Part shown: positions 61,586-64,000 of the stretch, in pieces | Position numbering within the stretch: the stretch's first letter is position 1 | Layout: each line of letters opens with the position of its first letter | Assembly: GCA_903925075.1 (NCBI GenBank) | Contig: CAIYDQ010000323.1 | Location: 1-64,000, forward strand | From: an uncultured Geobacter sp. | Lineage (GTDB): Bacteria > Desulfobacterota > Desulfuromonadia > Geobacterales > Geobacteraceae | Direction: 5' to 3' | DNA: 64,000 nucleotides | Notes under the pieces: model-generated | Databases searched by the model: none | Seen by the model: the letters and a program-made list of their open reading frames with translations, nothing else | Told to the model about the DNA's origin: nothing | Position numbers and translations under genes: made by a program

Positions 61586-63522
61586 GCGTATCAGCAAAGA
61601 CCGCCGTGATCCTTTGTACCTGCAGCGGATTCATCAACGAGCGCATCGACTGGGAAAAGGTGCAGGCGCTGCTAGCCGGCCACCCCGCCAAGCCCCTCTT
61701 CAAGATCGACTCCCTGGCCTGCGGCGTGGACAACCTGGAGCAGTTGGTCCCCTGGCTGAGAAGCGAAAAGCCGCAACGGGTGGTGGTGGCGGCCTGTTCG
61801 CCCCGCGAGCACGAGGGGACCTTTCGCAAGCTTTTGGCCGACGCCGGCATCAACCCCTATTTCTTGCAGATGGTGAACGTGCGCGAGCAGATTTCCTGGG
61901 TGACCGCCGCCCCTCAGGCGGCAACGGCGAAGGCGGCCCGCTTGCTGGCCGGCGCTCTCAGCCGCGTGCAGCGCCACCAGCCGCTGGAGGCGCGCAGCGT
62001 GCCGGTCCGCACCGAGGTCGCCGTCATCGGCGCCGGCCCGGCCGGCATGCAGGCGGCGCTCACCCTGGCCAAAGCCGGCCGCAAGGTGACCTTGATCGAG
62101 CGCGAGCCCTTCATCGGCGGGCTGCCGGTGCGCTTCGAGGAGCTGTTTCCCAACATGGAGTGCGGTCCCTGCCTGCTGGAGCCGGTGATGGGCGAGCTGC
62201 TGCACGGCCCGGAGAGCGGCCAAGTCCAGCTCTTGACCCTGGCCGAGGTGACCGGGGTGAAGGGAGGTTTCGGCAACTGGTCGTTGACCGTCCGGCAACG
62301 GGCGCGCTACATCGACGCCGAGCTCTGCATCGGCTGCATGATCTGCGCGGAGGTCTGCCCGCAGCGGCGCCCCAACGGCTGGAACGCCAGCGGCGAAATG
62401 GCCGCGGTGGACGTCCCCTTCGCCGGCGCGCTCCCGAACCTGCCGCACATCGACGCCGACGTTTGCCTCCGGCTTAACGGGAGCGAGGAGTGCGCGGCCT
62501 GCCAGGCGGAATGCCCGGTGGAAGGCTCGCTGCGCTTCGACCAGGAGGAGCGCGAGTACGGCATCGACGCCGGGGCGATCATCGTGGCCAGCGGCGCCGT
62601 CGAGCTGCAGGAAATCCCGGCGCCCTTCGCCGGCCTGGCCGACGTGCACACCGCCTACTCCTTCGAGCGGCTGCTGGCCATGAACGGCCCCAGCGGCGGC
62701 GAGCTTTTGGGCGAGAACGGCTCCGCGCCCAAGTCCCTGGCCATCGTGCAGTGCGCCGGCTCCCTGGACCCGGACGGGATCTCCTACTGCAGCGGCACCT
62801 GCTGCCGCACCGCGCTGAAGTACGCGCACCTGGTCCTGGGCAAGGCCCCGGGGATCGCCGTCAGCCGGCTTTTCCGCGAGCAGTCGGCGCCGGGCGTGGA
62901 TGCCGGCCGGCAGTTCCACCACGGCCAGGAGGGTGGCGTCCGTTACCGCTCCTTCGCCGAGCTGGCCGTCGAGAACGGCCCCGGCGGCAGAACCATCTCG
63001 GTAGCCGGCGGGGCGAGCGTCGCCGCCGAGATGATCGTGCTCTGCCGCCCGATCGTGCCGGGCGACGGCACCGCCGCCCTCGCCCGACTGCTGGAGCTGG
63101 ACCGCGACCAGGGCGGGTTCATCGCGCAATCGCACCCGCTTTCCGGCTCCTGCGCCTCGCCCTTGAAAGGGGTCTATCTGGCCGGCGCCTGCCGGGGGCC
63201 GGGCGACATCCGCGAAGCCTTCGCCACCGGCACCGCCGCCGCCGGCTTGGCGCTCTCCGAGCTGGTCGAAGGGCGCGACCTGATCGTCGACCCCCAGGTC
63301 GCGTCGGTGGAGCCAAGCCTGTGCGCCGGCTGCAAGAGCTGCCTGCAACTTTGTCCCTACAAGGCGATCTCGTGGGACGGCGCGGAAAAAAGGGCCGCCG
63401 TCGCCGACCTGCTCTGCCGGGGATGCGGCACCTGCGTGGCCGCCTGTCCGGCCGGCGCCATCACCGGGCGGGGATTTTCGCGCGACATGTTGCGCGCCGA
63501 GCTAGAGGGGGTACTTTCATGA
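61582..63522 (+). CDS. hdrA: HdrA-like FAD/iron-sulfur subunit of a heterodisulfide-reductase-type complex
   Basis: The 646-residue protein matches HdrA: N-terminal VILCTCSGFINERIDW, CSPREHEGTFRKLL, Rossmann FAD motif VIGAGPAGMQAALTLAKAG (about 149-167), the segment NMECGPCLLEP, an inserted ferredoxin domain (CIGCMICAEVCPQ, CAACQAECPVEG) and two C-terminal [4Fe-4S] motifs CAGCKSCLQLCPYKAI and CRGCGTCVAACPAGAI. HdrA bears the flavin that bifurcates electrons between ferredoxin and a disulfide or other acceptor. HdrB and HdrC are not visible before the window ends. Start and stop overlap neighbours by ATGA. Confidence 0.92.
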   Translation: MSVSAKTAVILCTCSGFINERIDWEKVQALLAGHPAKPLFKIDSLACGVDNLEQLVPWLRSEKPQRVVVAACSPREHEGTFRKLLADAGINPYFLQMVNVREQISWVTAAPQAATAKAARLLAGALSRVQRHQPLEARSVPVRTEVAVIGAGPAGMQAALTLAKAGRKVTLIEREPFIGGLPVRFEELFPNMECGPCLLEPVMGELLHGPESGQVQLLTLAEVTGVKGGFGNWSLTVRQRARYIDAELCIGCMICAEVCPQRRPNGWNASGEMAAVDVPFAGALPNLPHIDADVCLRLNGSEECAACQAECPVEGSLRFDQEEREYGIDAGAIIVASGAVELQEIPAPFAGLADVHTAYSFERLLAMNGPSGGELLGENGSAPKSLAIVQCAGSLDPDGISYCSGTCCRTALKYAHLVLGKAPGIAVSRLFREQSAPGVDAGRQFHHGQEGGVRYRSFAELAVENGPGGRTISVAGGASVAAEMIVLCRPIVPGDGTAALARLLELDRDQGGFIAQSHPLSGSCASPLKGVYLAGACRGPGDIREAFATGTAAAGLALSELVEGRDLIVDPQVASVEPSLCAGCKSCLQLCPYKAISWDGAEKRAAVADLLCRGCGTCVAACPAGAITGRGFSRDMLRAELEGVLS

Positions 63523-63968
63523 GCTGCCAGACGACCGCACAGGCCGCGGAGCTGCCCAAGGTAAACGAGTCGGGCGCCGGGGAGAAGAATCCGAAGGTGG
63601 TGGCCTTTCTTTGCAACTGGTGCTCCTACGCCGGCGCAGACAAAGCCGGAGCCAGTCAGCTACCGGTGCCGCAGGAGCTCTCCGTCATCCGCGTCATGTG
63701 CTCCGGGCGCCTGGAGCCGACCCTGATTCTGGAGGCCATTCAAAAAGGGGCCGACGGCGTCATGGTGCTCGCCTGCCATCCCGGCGACTGCCATTACAAA
63801 GAGGGCAATCTGCGCGCCTTCTGCCGGGCCGAACTGCTTGAGCGGATGCTCCCTCAACTGGGGGTCGACCCGCGTCGTTTCAGCTTCGACTACGTCTCGG
63901 CCGCCGAGGCGGAAAAGTTCTCGCGGATAACGACCGAATTCGTGGAGCGCGTTCGCTCTTTGGGGTGA
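63519..63968 (+). CDS. mvhD: MvhD-like iron-sulfur electron-transfer subunit
   Basis: The 149-residue protein carries the MvhD [2Fe-2S] motif FLCNWCSYAGADKAG (about 30-44), VMCSGRLEPTLILEAI and LACHPGDCHYKEGN. MvhD passes electrons from the hydrogenase small subunit to HdrA. It overlaps hdrA by 4 bases. The first 20 residues are variable and probably disordered. Confidence 0.92.
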   Translation: MSCQTTAQAAELPKVNESGAGEKNPKVVAFLCNWCSYAGADKAGASQLPVPQELSVIRVMCSGRLEPTLILEAIQKGADGVMVLACHPGDCHYKEGNLRAFCRAELLERMLPQLGVDPRRFSFDYVSAAEAEKFSRITTEFVERVRSLG

Positions 63969-63971
63969 GTC

Positions 63972-64000
63972 GTGCGGTTCAGCGCAGGAAAAGGTGATGG
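63972..64000 (+). other. Possible start of a further operon gene, cut by the window edge
   Basis: A GTG at 63972 with GGGGTGAG just upstream opens a frame VRFSAGKGDG to the edge, three bases after mvhD stops. It may be another subunit of the same operon, but ten codons are not enough to identify it. Confidence 0.25.

Overview
The window looks like chromosome of a high-GC, anaerobic, metabolically flexible deltaproteobacterium of the Geobacter type (Geobacterales: Geobacter, Citrifermentans or Geomonas). This is inference from content: a rhodanese-like selenoprotein, a porin with an N-terminal SLH-like segment, a dense set of hybrid histidine kinases and chemoreceptors, BadH/BadI alicyclic-acid enzymes, a CoA-transferase/GNAT fusion, a CxxCH haem-type sensor kinase and a group 3c [NiFe]-hydrogenase with HdrA and MvhD. 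There is no rRNA and no recognisable insertion sequence, prophage or CRISPR array.

Layout. 1-7.2 kb (all minus strand): PAP2 phosphatase, a rhodanese gene interrupted by a UGA that is best read as selenocysteine, a large porin, a Toprim/DEDDh-exonuclease pair, a RIO-type kinase with a coiled-coil protein, and the GTPase YlqF/RbgA. 7.2-36.2 kb: a signal-transduction island of six large histidine kinases, an orphan CheR, an ABC-type binding lipoprotein coupled to a kinase with four receivers, an HD-GYP regulator, three chemoreceptors and a stand-alone receiver. Two heptanucleotide repeat arrays lie between genes of this island. 36.3-44.3 kb: tRNA-Gly(GCC), a secreted DUF4038-type glycosidase, a roughly 500-bp array of degenerate 20-bp repeats, an Fn3 protein, a MarR regulator, Pal, a ClC channel and a methyltransferase/pyruvyltransferase-like fusion.

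44.4-55.7 kb: a minus-strand catabolic operon (acyl-CoA dehydrogenase, BadH, BadI, acyl-CoA ligase, BadK-like hydratase, 3-hydroxyacyl-CoA dehydrogenase, PaaY-like protein) that can be read as activation, dehydrogenation, hydration, oxidation and ring cleavage of cyclohexanecarboxylate to pimelyl-CoA. It is divergent from a sigma54-dependent activator and is followed by an acetyl-CoA hydrolase/transferase fused to GNAT. 56.0-64.0 kb (plus strand): a haem-type hybrid sensor kinase, then a tightly overlapping operon for [NiFe]-hydrogenase small and large subunits, maturation protease, HdrA and MvhD, running off the right edge.

The observations most worth a second look are the selenocysteine UGA with its SECIS-like hairpin (about 1.0 kb), the 20-bp-period array at 38.5-39.0 kb, the two related heptamer arrays (15.8 and 30.1 kb), the coupled binding-protein/four-receiver kinase, a kinase whose HPt-like domain has lost its histidine, and the structured leader with a B12-box-like 3' end in front of the chemoreceptor at 34.5 kb.
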